NCBI GenBank assembly: GCA_958295665.1
Contig: OY282558.1
Coordinates: 24,799,409 to 24,863,408, forward strand
Length of the DNA: 64,000 nt
Direction of reading: 5' to 3'
DNA from: Tipula vernalis
Taxonomy: Eukaryota; Arthropoda; Insecta; Diptera; Tipulidae
Shown here: positions 1-8,398 of the stretch, piece after piece
How the letters are laid out: each line of letters opens with the position of its first letter
Numbering within the stretch: position 1 is the stretch's first letter
Notes under the pieces: generated by a model
What the model saw: only the letters and a program-made list of their open reading frames with translations
Database searches by the model: none
What the model was told of the DNA's origin: nothing
Made by a program: the position numbers and the translations under genes

Positions 1-253
1 CGACGGAGTTCTGTTAAGACATAGGTGATGGAAAACTAACCACTTTTCTCATACTATTCATTAAATTCCAGAACACTAGACTAGATGTCAATTCCTCCTC
101 GATTCGCACTATGTATTGGTTATATAAAGACAAATTTATGCTTTTAAACTATTTGCCGGCACTGTCAAAATCGGCATAATATTGAACCCCATACCGTCTA
201 TATAAGGAATGGCCGCATATTGCGGCGTTTCTCTAGATGTATCAATTCATTAG
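1..253. other. Unassigned AT-rich flank
   Basis: No open frame, repeat or inverted structure that I can support. It lies beyond the point where the two LINE-endonuclease repeat copies stop matching each other. Confidence 0.4.
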
Positions 254-1545
254 TACTTGACTATGATGCCCCTTCGCCAGTGGAAAACGATGTGCAGATG
301 CCATCAATAGCAAGCCAAACTAAATCGGGCAGATTGAAAGTCACTCACGCCACAATGATAAGTTAGCAAACACTGCGATGACGACGATAGAGGTATTGAC
401 CAATTTGACACGACCTGTAATGACGTCAAGACTAGGATGACAGGCTACTAACTCATTAGGAATAGAATCTTTAACAGCAATTAATACCCTCCTCTAAGCT
501 CGTTGTAAGTCAGGCGGGAAGTATTCTCTAGTATACGTATTGATAGTAAGCAAGGTTTCGTAGATTTTTATGATATCATAATCGTGGGCCAGAATGCCTA
601 GGCGAAAGACTTGACTTTATTTCGTGTAGTAAAAGCATTGTGGTAATAAATTAAGGTAAAGCTAGTACGATCGGAGCTTACTTCTCGATTTTCAGTCACA
701 GTTTCTTCCACAATAAAGGCTACAGAATTCAGGGAACTTCGATAACTAAAACTTTAACTTCGGTTTAATCATCCCAAAAATATTAGGCAGAAAACATGGT
801 TTGATTTCATTTGTTAAAGCGAACGAAGGACGATACACGGTGGCAAATGTAATAATTGGAAGAGTTTAAGTCGATTTCTCGGAAGAAAGCAAGCCAGTAC
901 CAGCGGATAGAGTCGACGCAATCGCGAATTTAATCAGCGATCTATGGCTCTATTCTAGTAATTCCCGGGGAACGGGGAATATTTTTTTTTACAGCAGTTA
1001 TTCCCAGATACATATTTCCAACTTTTTATTCCCCATGTTCCAAAAGTGGATTCTGTCAATTGGGGAATAAATATACAGGGGTAGTAAGTAATTTAGTTAG
1101 CTATCTTTAAAATTATTACGTAATTTAACCCTTACAAACAATATTAATATTACTAATTATTAATATCAGCTACATACATCTAAACAAACATTTTCGTTAA
1201 AAATCTATTCCCCATCAATTCTTTCATAAAATCAGTGTGTAAAAACAAACGTCAAAAGTGCAGTAATTGGGAATGATTTTTTCCCAATTAAAAATTTTCC
1301 CGAACACCAGAATACACTTTGGAGAAAAGGGAATAATATTGCAACAAAATTTAAAATTTCTATTCCCCGGGAATTACCAGAATAGGGGCCCTGGTCGCCA
1401 ATATTGCGCTGCAGAGAGATGATCATCAAAAATCTTGAGTTGGATGGACACAGATAATTAGAAACCTGGAGGACCTACATTATTATTAGTATCAGATACA
1501 TCAAACGAACTGTGAAAAAGCCAGTAACCGTCAGTCAATTATATT
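254..1545 (-). mobile_element. LINE endonuclease-domain repeat, copy 1 (degenerate)
   Basis: Read on the minus strand, this stretch encodes broken pieces of the apurinic-type endonuclease (EN) of a non-LTR retrotransposon ORF2. Visible blocks, in N-to-C order, are a DYDII...ETLL...YFP block (about 590 down to 490), a VLIAVKDSIPNEL-like block (about 485-440), and the signature DFNLPDLVW (about 345-318). EN nicks target DNA to prime reverse transcription in this class. No reverse transcriptase follows. The same unit recurs at 6147-8118, and both copies lose similarity at the same places, just past the DFNLPDL block and around the CGTCA(G/C)TCAATT motif at the other end. Frameshifts and stops make it non-functional. 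The MITE at 944-1390 interrupts this copy; copy 2 lacks it and shows the empty site. Clade (CR1/Jockey-like) is inferred from motif spacing only. Confidence 0.7.
944..1390. mobile_element. MITE inserted in LINE-EN repeat copy 1
   Basis: Ends form a terminal inverted repeat of about 23 bp, with CTATTCTAGTAATTCCCGGG on the left facing CTATTCTGGTAATTCCCGGG read from the right. The corresponding place in copy 2 (near 7918) reads straight through GCGATCTGGTCGCC, giving an empty site and an apparent 2-bp CT target duplication. The 447-bp interior has no coding sequence and repeats GGGGAAT-like motifs. Superfamily not determined. Confidence 0.8.
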
Positions 1546-1973
1546 ATGACGGTGACACCTAGTGTGTAATAGAATAAGTTAAATTAATAGCTCAATGTTT
1601 AACTGTACTGAAATGGAATTTTCCATGATAAAAATTGTTTTAAATGTTTCTGCGCTATTCTAACAGGAAAAGTCATGAGCTTTCTAGAAGTTTGGTTTGT
1701 GTATATAAAAAGGCAAACGAAATCGAATTGGATTATTAGTATTTGGAAAGCGATAGAGTAAAGATTAAAAAGGAATTAAAAAGTGATTTAAAAAGTAATA
1801 TTATAAGAATTCGAATACAGCACGATCACTCACTGAACCGCAGAATACATCGGAACAGAAAGTTACATTTCCTTTCTCATTTATATTCCAATCTAATATT
1901 ACCATGTAGGCATTTGGATTTTTATATCGTAGCACAAGTTAACTGTTTTATATGCAGGATTCATAATACGCGT
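1546..1973. other. Unassigned; possible solo-LTR-like promoter region
   Basis: Contains a TATATAAAAAGGC string near 1702-1715, which resembles a core promoter such as those in LTRs, but no partner LTR or coding frame was found. The open frame at 1743-2009 has no recognisable protein features and is probably chance. Confidence 0.25.
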
Positions 1974-1978
1974 CCAGG

Positions 1979-2639
1979 GGGTCAATTCTCGTTTTATGAA
2001 AAAACCTAATGAAAAAAAAGTTTTCATTTTGATTCCATCAAGTCTTTTTCATTTATAACATTTCACACAACGACAATAAGCGATTCTCGATGTCCAAATG
2101 AAAAAGAATCGTGAGAAAAACGCTGAATAAGTTATTTCCATAGTAAGCTACACTGTAAACACATATTTTTTCGAGTTTCATGTATATTTCCGCTAGCTGA
2201 TACAACAATTGGTTTAAATATTAGCTAAATAAATGATAAAGTAGATTTAGTTAATCAGTTTTCGTCATTGCCTGTCAAAATTAAAATAAATTATAAAAAT
2301 GACCAAATTATTTTTAAAACTTAACTAAATTAATTATTTGGAGGCTTTTCTTAAATAAACGGAATAGCTTTTAATAGATTTACTTATTAGTTAAGTTTAA
2401 AGTGAATCATATTATAGTTTCAATGCACATTTAATGCAAAAAATACAAATTTAGTTTTTATAGAATTATATTTCCATATTTATGATGTTCTCACCGCCAA
2501 AATGGTCGGTGAGAAAGTTTTATTCATATGAAAAGATTTTGACGTCATTTTTCTCCTTCTCATGGAACATGAATCGGAAATGTGTATTTCTCACTGAAAA
2601 AACTTTTCATTGTACTTTTCATAGAACGAGAATTGACCC
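1979..2639. mobile_element. 661-bp MITE with ~26-bp TIRs
   Basis: Left end GGGTCAATTCTCGTTTTATG mirrors the right end (GGGTCAATTCTCGTTCTATG read inward). Both sides are flanked by CCAGG (1974-1978 and 2640-2644), a plausible 5-bp target duplication. Subterminal TGAAAA-rich blocks are also inverted. No transposase is present, so it would depend on an unseen autonomous relative. Confidence 0.75.
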
Positions 2640-2644
2640 CCAGG

Positions 2645-3489
2645 GAATAAATATTTTCCGGGTGATAATTAAAAACAAACCGTACATACCACCGATTATG
2701 GAGAAAATTACGTTCTGTCTAGATTTCATCAGATGCAGTATTAGTTGATCCGTTTTTGATAAATATTTATCAAAATTGAGCCAGAAACGAATATAAAATT
2801 TCGAAACTACCGGAAGTAAGCTCGATGTATGGCTTAAATTGCTCCTCCGACAAACGATCAAAAGAAAGCGCTATTGCCACTAATTGGGAGGTCTAGGAAG
2901 ATTGAGTTCGATTGCTCCCTATATTATTAATTTCTGGCATAGAAACCTCCGAATTTTGGTTAATCCGAGCAAATTTGACATCATTTACAATACGACACGT
3001 TCTGGGCCCAATATATTTCGAAATTTGCGATTTATGGCTAGTTTTTAGCAAGTGACTAATTTATAAATTCTTTTGGCTTATAATCCGATTCGATAAAATG
3101 CAAGCTGTAAACTTTGGCATGCTTTTTTGGTTTCTTGCCAATTTTAAGTGTCCGTAACCTTCCCGTCATCATTTGCTTATTAGCTGGAGTTGATGGAATT
3201 TTATGTACCGGCTAATTTTTCGATTTACGTTGCGGAACAACACAACACTGCACCATTTTTATGTATCAAAATGTATTTAAATAATTTAGGTTTATATGTA
3301 TTTCAAATTGTTTGATAGTTAATTTTATTTGTATGCACAATGATTTCAAATTTTCAAATTTTAGTCCAAGAAGCCTACTGGAGACATCTACTTTTGTTGT
3401 GTTTCATATCGCATATATTTATACGCGCATATCAAAAAGTATTTTATTTTATAAAAACAGATCGTTCTTATCTAGCTAAGAAACAATTT
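2645..3489. other. AT-rich, no gene seen
   Basis: No supported gene or repeat on either strand. The short open frames here show no domain features. Confidence 0.4.
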
Positions 3490-3612
3490 GCCTTCTAAGG
3501 CCCTTTTCCAATTACTAACTTATTTATGGAACCTAAATGTTATTACATAAGAAATTACATTGAATAAATTAGGTTCCAAAAATAGGTTAATAATTGGAAC
3601 GGGACCAAAGGC
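3490..3612. repeat. Short fold-back element (~45-bp arms)
   Basis: Sequence from GCCTTCTAAGG to CCTAA folds onto TTAGGTTCC...AAAGGC with about 85 percent matching; the shared core is TTGGAACCTAA-type sequence. A related sequence at 26268-26308 carries the same flanks (AAGAAACAATT...GCCT and GCGGACCAATAG) without the fold-back, so it behaves like an empty site. Confidence 0.65.
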
Positions 3613-3900
3613 TACGGACCAATAGTGGGGTAAATCATTGGTTGCGTTAACCGCAAAAATTGTTGCCGGTGTCAGTCGATGTAACTTTAAACCACGGATG
3701 TGAAGTTAGCCCGAAAAAAGCATTTAAATTCAGTGTAAAAAGCCTTTCAGCCCGAATAATCATTTATACGTATTAATAACACAGAAAGACTCTGAAAAAC
3801 TAAAAAGAATATTTTAAAGAACTTTATATGTATTGTACATATGTATATAAAAATTTTAAAAATATAATAGACGAATATATCTATAAAGATATATTATTCA

Positions 3901-4134
3901 CAAAGTCCAATGCCAAGTTAAAATTAGCCCAAAAACCATACGATAGGGATCAGGAACATTTTTGGGCCAAGATTCAATTAAATATTTTCATTAAAACTGC
4001 TCACTATTTCTACTACTGTATCTCTATTCACAGAGTTTGCTAGACAAATTGGTATAGACACTATCTTGGTAAGTCCTTTGCCAAGTTAAAACATTTAGCC
4101 AATTATTATACGATGGGGATCAGGATCACTTTTG
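3901..4134 (+). repeat. Diverged ~65-bp direct repeat pair
   Basis: Positions 3901-3964 and 4070-4134 share AAGTCC..TGCCAAGTTAAAA, TTAGCC and ATACGAT.GGGATCAGGA blocks, about 169 bp apart. The surrounding 3613-4167 otherwise holds nothing recognisable; the 71-residue open frame at 3828-4043 is not supported as a gene. Confidence 0.55.
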
Positions 4135-4167
4135 AATAACGGTAAAAAAACACCAAAATAGTGTTTA

Positions 4168-4200
4168 CAGTAATAGCTCGGTTTACGCAACACAATTAAA
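4168..4200 (+). repeat. Putative left terminus of the pogo/Tigger element
   Basis: CAGTAATAGCTCGG begins right after a TA dinucleotide (4166-4167), as expected for pogo/Tigger elements, which insert at TA. A weak counterpart, GCTATTACGG, sits at 6106-6115, but the match does not extend inward, so the right end is uncertain. Confidence 0.35.
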
Positions 4201-4536
4201 ACCAAACCAATTGCAACTACCGAATATGTCGCAATTATCGAACATTTAAATTAAAAATATGCAACATGCAACATTACACACTACAAATAACTGTCGTGTC
4301 AAAAAAATTGTTCGCTTGCACACCCTTCATGGAAGAAGTCTCCATTAAGAACCAACCCCACGCCGAAAAAAAAATCGCTATGTTTAAATAGTATGTAAAA
4401 CACATTTTATTATATACGTGCATACAAACATACTACATTCTTGTGTATGTATTCTTAAACAAAAAAATTAATTATAATCAAATAAATTAACAAAAATTAA
4501 CAGTGTATGGATTTCAAATTCATTCCAGATTTCATT

Positions 4537-5990
4537 TTGTTAAGCCCACTCCAGACAAGTTGTAAAGCTTAAAATAGCATCTCCCACTTTTACTTGTGGT
4601 TTATTCATAGATTCTTCTGTTAGAAGATCACTATAACCGCTTTCGTCATCCGAAACAATTGGGGTGGGTAAATTAAATTCTTCGATCCATTCATTTACTT
4701 CTTGGGGAGAATATTCAACTGCAGGTAATACTTGCCCTAATAAGGTCTGCAAAACTTCGACATCCAATCTCTCATTTTGAAATTTTTAGTGTGAAGCTCT
4801 CCAGCGGTATGTCGTCCTCTGAATCCCACTCGAGAGATCTAAGCATCATCAAAATTTTCAGCAAAAATTACAGCCTATTTTAAATTAAAAGCTTTAATTG
4901 CCGTTTCTATATCACCGTCCCCGACCGCTACAAGATGTGCTAGTAAACTCTTTTTATAATTAGCCTTTGTTAGGTTTACTATATTTTGGTCCATCGGCTG
5001 TAGTAAAGCGGTACAATTCGATGGAAAGCACACAATTGATATATTTAATCCGCCAATTATTATATTGGAATCCCGAGGATGACAGGCTGTATTATCCAAC
5101 AAAAGTACAACTTTTTTAGGAAGATTTTTAGAAATTAAAAACTTTTTAACCTAAAATATATTAATAATTGAATCCATATGAAACGTATACCGTAGGAACA
5201 AAAGTGCTTTCCAACCAAGATTGGAATAAAATTGATATCATCCAAGCGAACTTATTTCCTCTATAAACAATTGGTGATTGGAAAAAATTTCTAAAAGCTC
5301 TCGGTTTTTGAGCCGTCCCAATGACAAACAATTTTATTTTGTGTGTACCCGAACAATTGGTGCAGGTTAAGAAAATAATTCTTTCTTTACTAACTTTTCG
5401 CCCGCAGGCGCAGATTTTTCAGTGATTTTAACTAATATGGTGTCCGGTAAAAGTTTCCAAAATAAGCCACTTTCATCGGCGTTATAAACTTGATCATCGA
5501 TGACATCTAGTTCTTTTATTTTATCGTGAAATTTGACAACAAACAGGTCAACCGCCTGACTGTTGTTAGATAACTTTTTACCTGCAATTTTTAAAAACCG
5601 AACTCCGTAGCGATTCTTGAAATTTTTAAACCATCCACTATTAGCAAAAAACTCCGAATTATTTTTTTTTTTTTTGTTTTATTATGAATTATTTTTCTTT
5701 TTCACTGAACAACGGAAGATGAAATAGGATTGTGATTGAGCGTTGGTTGCAAAACTATTTATATAGAGCTTCCCTCATTTTTGGGAATTCTGGAGCTTTC
5801 AAAGTTTTATGGTTACAAGGGCCCACTTTGGTTTTACAAATAAAATTGGCTATATTCACTTGATTTTGTTTGATGTGAGTTATCGTAGATCGATGCGCTG
5901 ATTATTGCTTGGCCAATTTATTGGCCGAAACGCCTTTTTCTAAACCAAGTAAAATTTCATGTTTTTACTTCATAGACAAAAATTGGAGTT
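4537..5990 (-). pseudogene. Decayed pogo/Tigger (jerky-type) DNA transposase
   Basis: Minus-strand translation in several frames reconstructs the layout of a Tigger/jerky transposase without giving one open frame. N-terminal psq helix-turn-helix (KHEILLGLEKGVSANKLAKQ, about 5970-5900) is followed by a CENP-B-type HTH block (REALYKWFCNQRS, about 5790-5740). Next comes the DDE domain: first acidic pair in YNADESGLFWK (about 5495-5460), GTAQKPRAF and NKFAWM blocks, second Asp in LLDNTACHP (about 5105-5080), third Asp in ALLQPMDQNI (about 5000-4970). The C-terminal tail ends at 4540. Such enzymes cut and paste their element at TA sites. Frameshifts near 5100, 5340 and 4780-4870 and several stops show it is dead. 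The three catalytic Asp codons survive. Confidence 0.85.
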
Positions 5991-6728
5991 GCTAAGAAAT
6001 TCGTTCAAAAATTATTAGAAATGAATCAGTTTCACAGACATGTAGAAACCTCGGTATACTTGATGTTATACCAAATAACAGGTACAGGTATTTCCGCTGG
6101 CTGTTGCTATTACGGTTTAGCTGCTTAGCATCTCATGCTAGCAAGGTATTTGATTATGGATAATGCCCTTTCGCCAGTCGAAAACGATTCAAGGATGCCA
6201 TCAACAGCAAGCCAAGCTAAATCGGGCAGATTAAAGTCACCCCAGTCACAACGATAAGTTGATCTAAATTACCCAGTCTGATCTGTAGAGATCATACACT
6301 GCATTGGCGGTATATATCCTATCTGTGAACGACATATTCAGGTGAGAAGTATTCTTCAGAATATGTATTGAAAGTAAGCAAAAGGTCTCGCAGATTATTA
6401 TGATATCATAATCGTGGTTCAGAACACCTAGGCGAAAGACTTGGCTTTACCTCGGATACTAGAAGTACTGTGGTAATAAATTGTGATTAAGCTAGTACGA
6501 TTACAGTTTACTTCCCGGTTTTCGGTCACAGTTTGTTACACAATAACGGCTAGAGCAGGGTCGATATTTCCTCGGGTCTAAGGCCCGAATCACACTATCA
6601 TTTTTCTATGCCAAATATGTTTGATCAAATATCTTTATCAATGATAAATGATAGTGCGAGTTGTATATTTTATCAAAGATAGCTTTAAAAATCAAAATGT
6701 GATCTTATATTTTTGACGTTTACTATAG

Positions 6729-6888
6729 ATGGGAGAAAAGTATAATTGGAGCGTTCAGCAAACAAAAAGCCTTATCGTCGAATAAGAGCAGAGCGGAATT
6801 CTGTTTAACCAAAAACATCTTGATTACAAAAACAGAAAGAAAAGAGTGGCCATGTACACTAAAATAGCTGGCATTATAAATTCAAAGT
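6729..6888 (+). pseudogene. Myb/SANT-like (MADF-type) protein of Harbinger, 5' fragment
   Basis: An ATG at 6729 opens a frame whose residues fit the Myb/SANT-like DNA-binding fold used by Harbinger accessory proteins: YNWSVQQTKSLIVE, then a stop codon (TAA at residue 19), then LFNQKHLDYKNRKKRV and IAGIINSK. In autonomous Harbinger elements this protein helps the transposase reach the nucleus and bind the element ends. Sequence after about 6887 (AAAG followed by GTATGC, a possible donor) no longer continues it. Truncated and stop-containing, so not functional. Confidence 0.6.
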
Positions 6889-7616
6889 ATGCAGGGGCTG
6901 TCTTTTACAGATATTGCTTTACATAATTGTGTATCCTGCTTTTTAATTAATGGTGAAATTTTGCTAAAATAAAAGCAAATGGGCGCATCTAGCACACGTA
7001 GAGTCTACATTTGAGATAGTCTATAATGTAGACTAATCTTATTTGTAGACTCTACATGTGCTGGATGTAAATATCTACGTAACTATTTTGGTTTTTGTAT
7101 TGGATTCTTGTTGAAATTTCGTAATAAATTAAATTGACATTTTTCTGTGAGTTGTTTTTAATTTTTACCAAATAATTAAATTGGAGGAAGTTTTAAAAAA
7201 GTTGAATCCTGTTGATAATCCTCCATGTTTTGGTTTATAAACATGAACTAGTAATACAAATGTCAAAAAAAATCCAAGTCTCAAGCCAAAATAATCTACA
7301 TAAAAATGTAGACTAAAATTTTTAGTCTCACTAAAACTCGTAGAGTCTACATATTTTTACTGAGATTTTTTGCATCCAGCACATGTAGACTTGTAGAGTC
7401 TACGTATTTTCGGTAGACTCTACGTGTGCTAGATGCGCCCAATGATTCATTCATCATCGTTTCTCAAATACTTGATGTAGTACTTCATGTCTTCGTTCTG
7501 CAATTCTTTTAGTAAATTACAATTCACATTTTGTTATCCAAGGTTTTACATAGATCCTTTTTTTTTTGTATTTTATTTGATTTGATTTTTAATAAAGCCA
7601 CAATTATTACAGACAT
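6888..7616 (-). pseudogene. PIF/Harbinger transposase, N-terminal fragment
   Basis: Starts at an ATG complementary to 7614-7616. The minus-strand reading includes a basic stretch then VKPWI, as in HARBI1-type N-termini, a frameshift near 7525, LLKELQNEDMKYYIKYLRND (about 7515-7455), and, after skipping the MITE at 6981-7440, SKISPLIKKQDT and KAISVKDS (about 6960-6890). That order matches the region upstream of the DDE nuclease domain in HARBI1-like transposases. The reading frame resumes cleanly across the MITE, which supports the MITE boundaries and its 3-bp duplication. One stop lies at the MITE edge. The DDE domain itself is missing. Confidence 0.65.
6981..7440. mobile_element. 460-bp MITE with perfect 28-bp TIRs
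   Basis: Left terminus GGGCGCATCTAGCACACGTA (continuing to 7008) and the right terminus are exact reverse complements over 28 bp. AAT flanks both sides (6978-6980 and 7441-7443), a 3-bp target duplication. Interior blocks around GTAGAGTCTAC and CATCCAGCACATGTAGAC are also mirrored. The perfect TIRs suggest it is younger than the Harbinger copy it interrupts. Confidence 0.85.
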
Positions 7617-8309
7617 ACTTTATTTTGATATCAACTTGATAACTGCAGCATTAGAAATACCAAAGTTGTTATTGACGAAATCGGCAATAACAGCTTTCTC
7701 AACAGGGGTATCGAACTGCGATAATTAAAACTTAAACTTCGGTTTAATCATCCGAATAATATGGTTTGATTTAATTTGTTGAAGCGATAGAAGGACGATA
7801 CACGGTGGCAAACCGAATAATTGGAAGAGTTGAAGTCGATTTCTCGGAAGAAAGCAAGCCAGTACCAGCGGATAGAATCGACGCATGAGCGAAGTATTCG
7901 CGAATTTAGTCAGCGATCTGGTCGCCAATATTGCGCTGCAGAGAGATGATTAAGTAAATCAAAATTCTTGAATTGCATAGAAACAGATAGCTAATTGGAA
8001 ACCTGGAGGACCTACATTATTATTAGTAACAGAAACATCAAACGAACTGTGAAAAAAATTTGCAAAGTCATTGCATATTTTCTTGAGAGCCGGTAACCGT
8101 CACTCAATTATATATTAAACGTGGGTATCTTTGGATAGAAGGTTTTTCGAAGAAATAATCCAAAGCAAGTTCCCAAAATTTATAAAACTCCAGGTATTAT
8201 AAAGATCCAATTTATAATCGTTCATCAATAGAAAATTCTAAATGGTAAATAACCACTTAATGCGAACTGACTTGCAGAACCCTATTAAATATGTAACCTG
8301 AATTTTTTT

Positions 8310-8315
8310 TTTATT
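8310..8315 (-). promoter_or_regulatory. Polyadenylation signal AATAAA downstream of USP8
   Basis: AATAAA on the minus strand about 84 bp past the USP8 stop, directly followed by an A-rich run. It is a likely 3'-end signal; the adjoining A run also leaves open that the locus is a retrocopy. The rest of 8119-8398 is 3' flank with no gene. Confidence 0.5.
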
Positions 8316-8398
8316 TGTATAAATTTGAAAGCTCAAAGCTTATTCATATAAAATATAAGTATTCCCTAATCTTTATAACAAATTATCATTCATCATCT

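Larger units (their letters stand above)
6583..7700. mobile_element. PIF/Harbinger remnant inserted in LINE-EN copy 2
   Basis: Insertion relative to copy 1. It contains the two-gene arrangement typical of PIF/Harbinger: a Myb/SANT-like protein on one strand and a transposase on the other. The left end after TCTAA reads GGCCCGAATCACAC, compatible with a 3-bp TAA target duplication, but I could not find a matching right terminus. Most of the transposase, including its DDE core, has been deleted, and a 460-bp MITE splits what remains. Confidence 0.65.
6147..8118 (-). mobile_element. LINE endonuclease-domain repeat, copy 2 (interrupted)
   Basis: Second copy of the unit at 254-1545. On the minus strand the EN signature GDFNLPDLAWL is intact near 6240-6205, with a DYDIIIICET block near 6420-6390. 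Copies align from about 6147 to 6556 and from about 7700 to 8118. The middle, about 1.15 kb, is an insertion (PIF/Harbinger remnant) absent from copy 1. Copy 2 in turn lacks the MITE found in copy 1. Stops and shifts make it non-coding. The two copies flank the dead Tigger element, so they could have arisen by dispersed insertion or by local duplication. Confidence 0.7.

Noticed and set aside
4168..6115. Complete Tigger element with both TIRs
   Set aside because: Only about 9 of 10 terminal bases match at the right side and the match does not extend inward, so the right end is not established.
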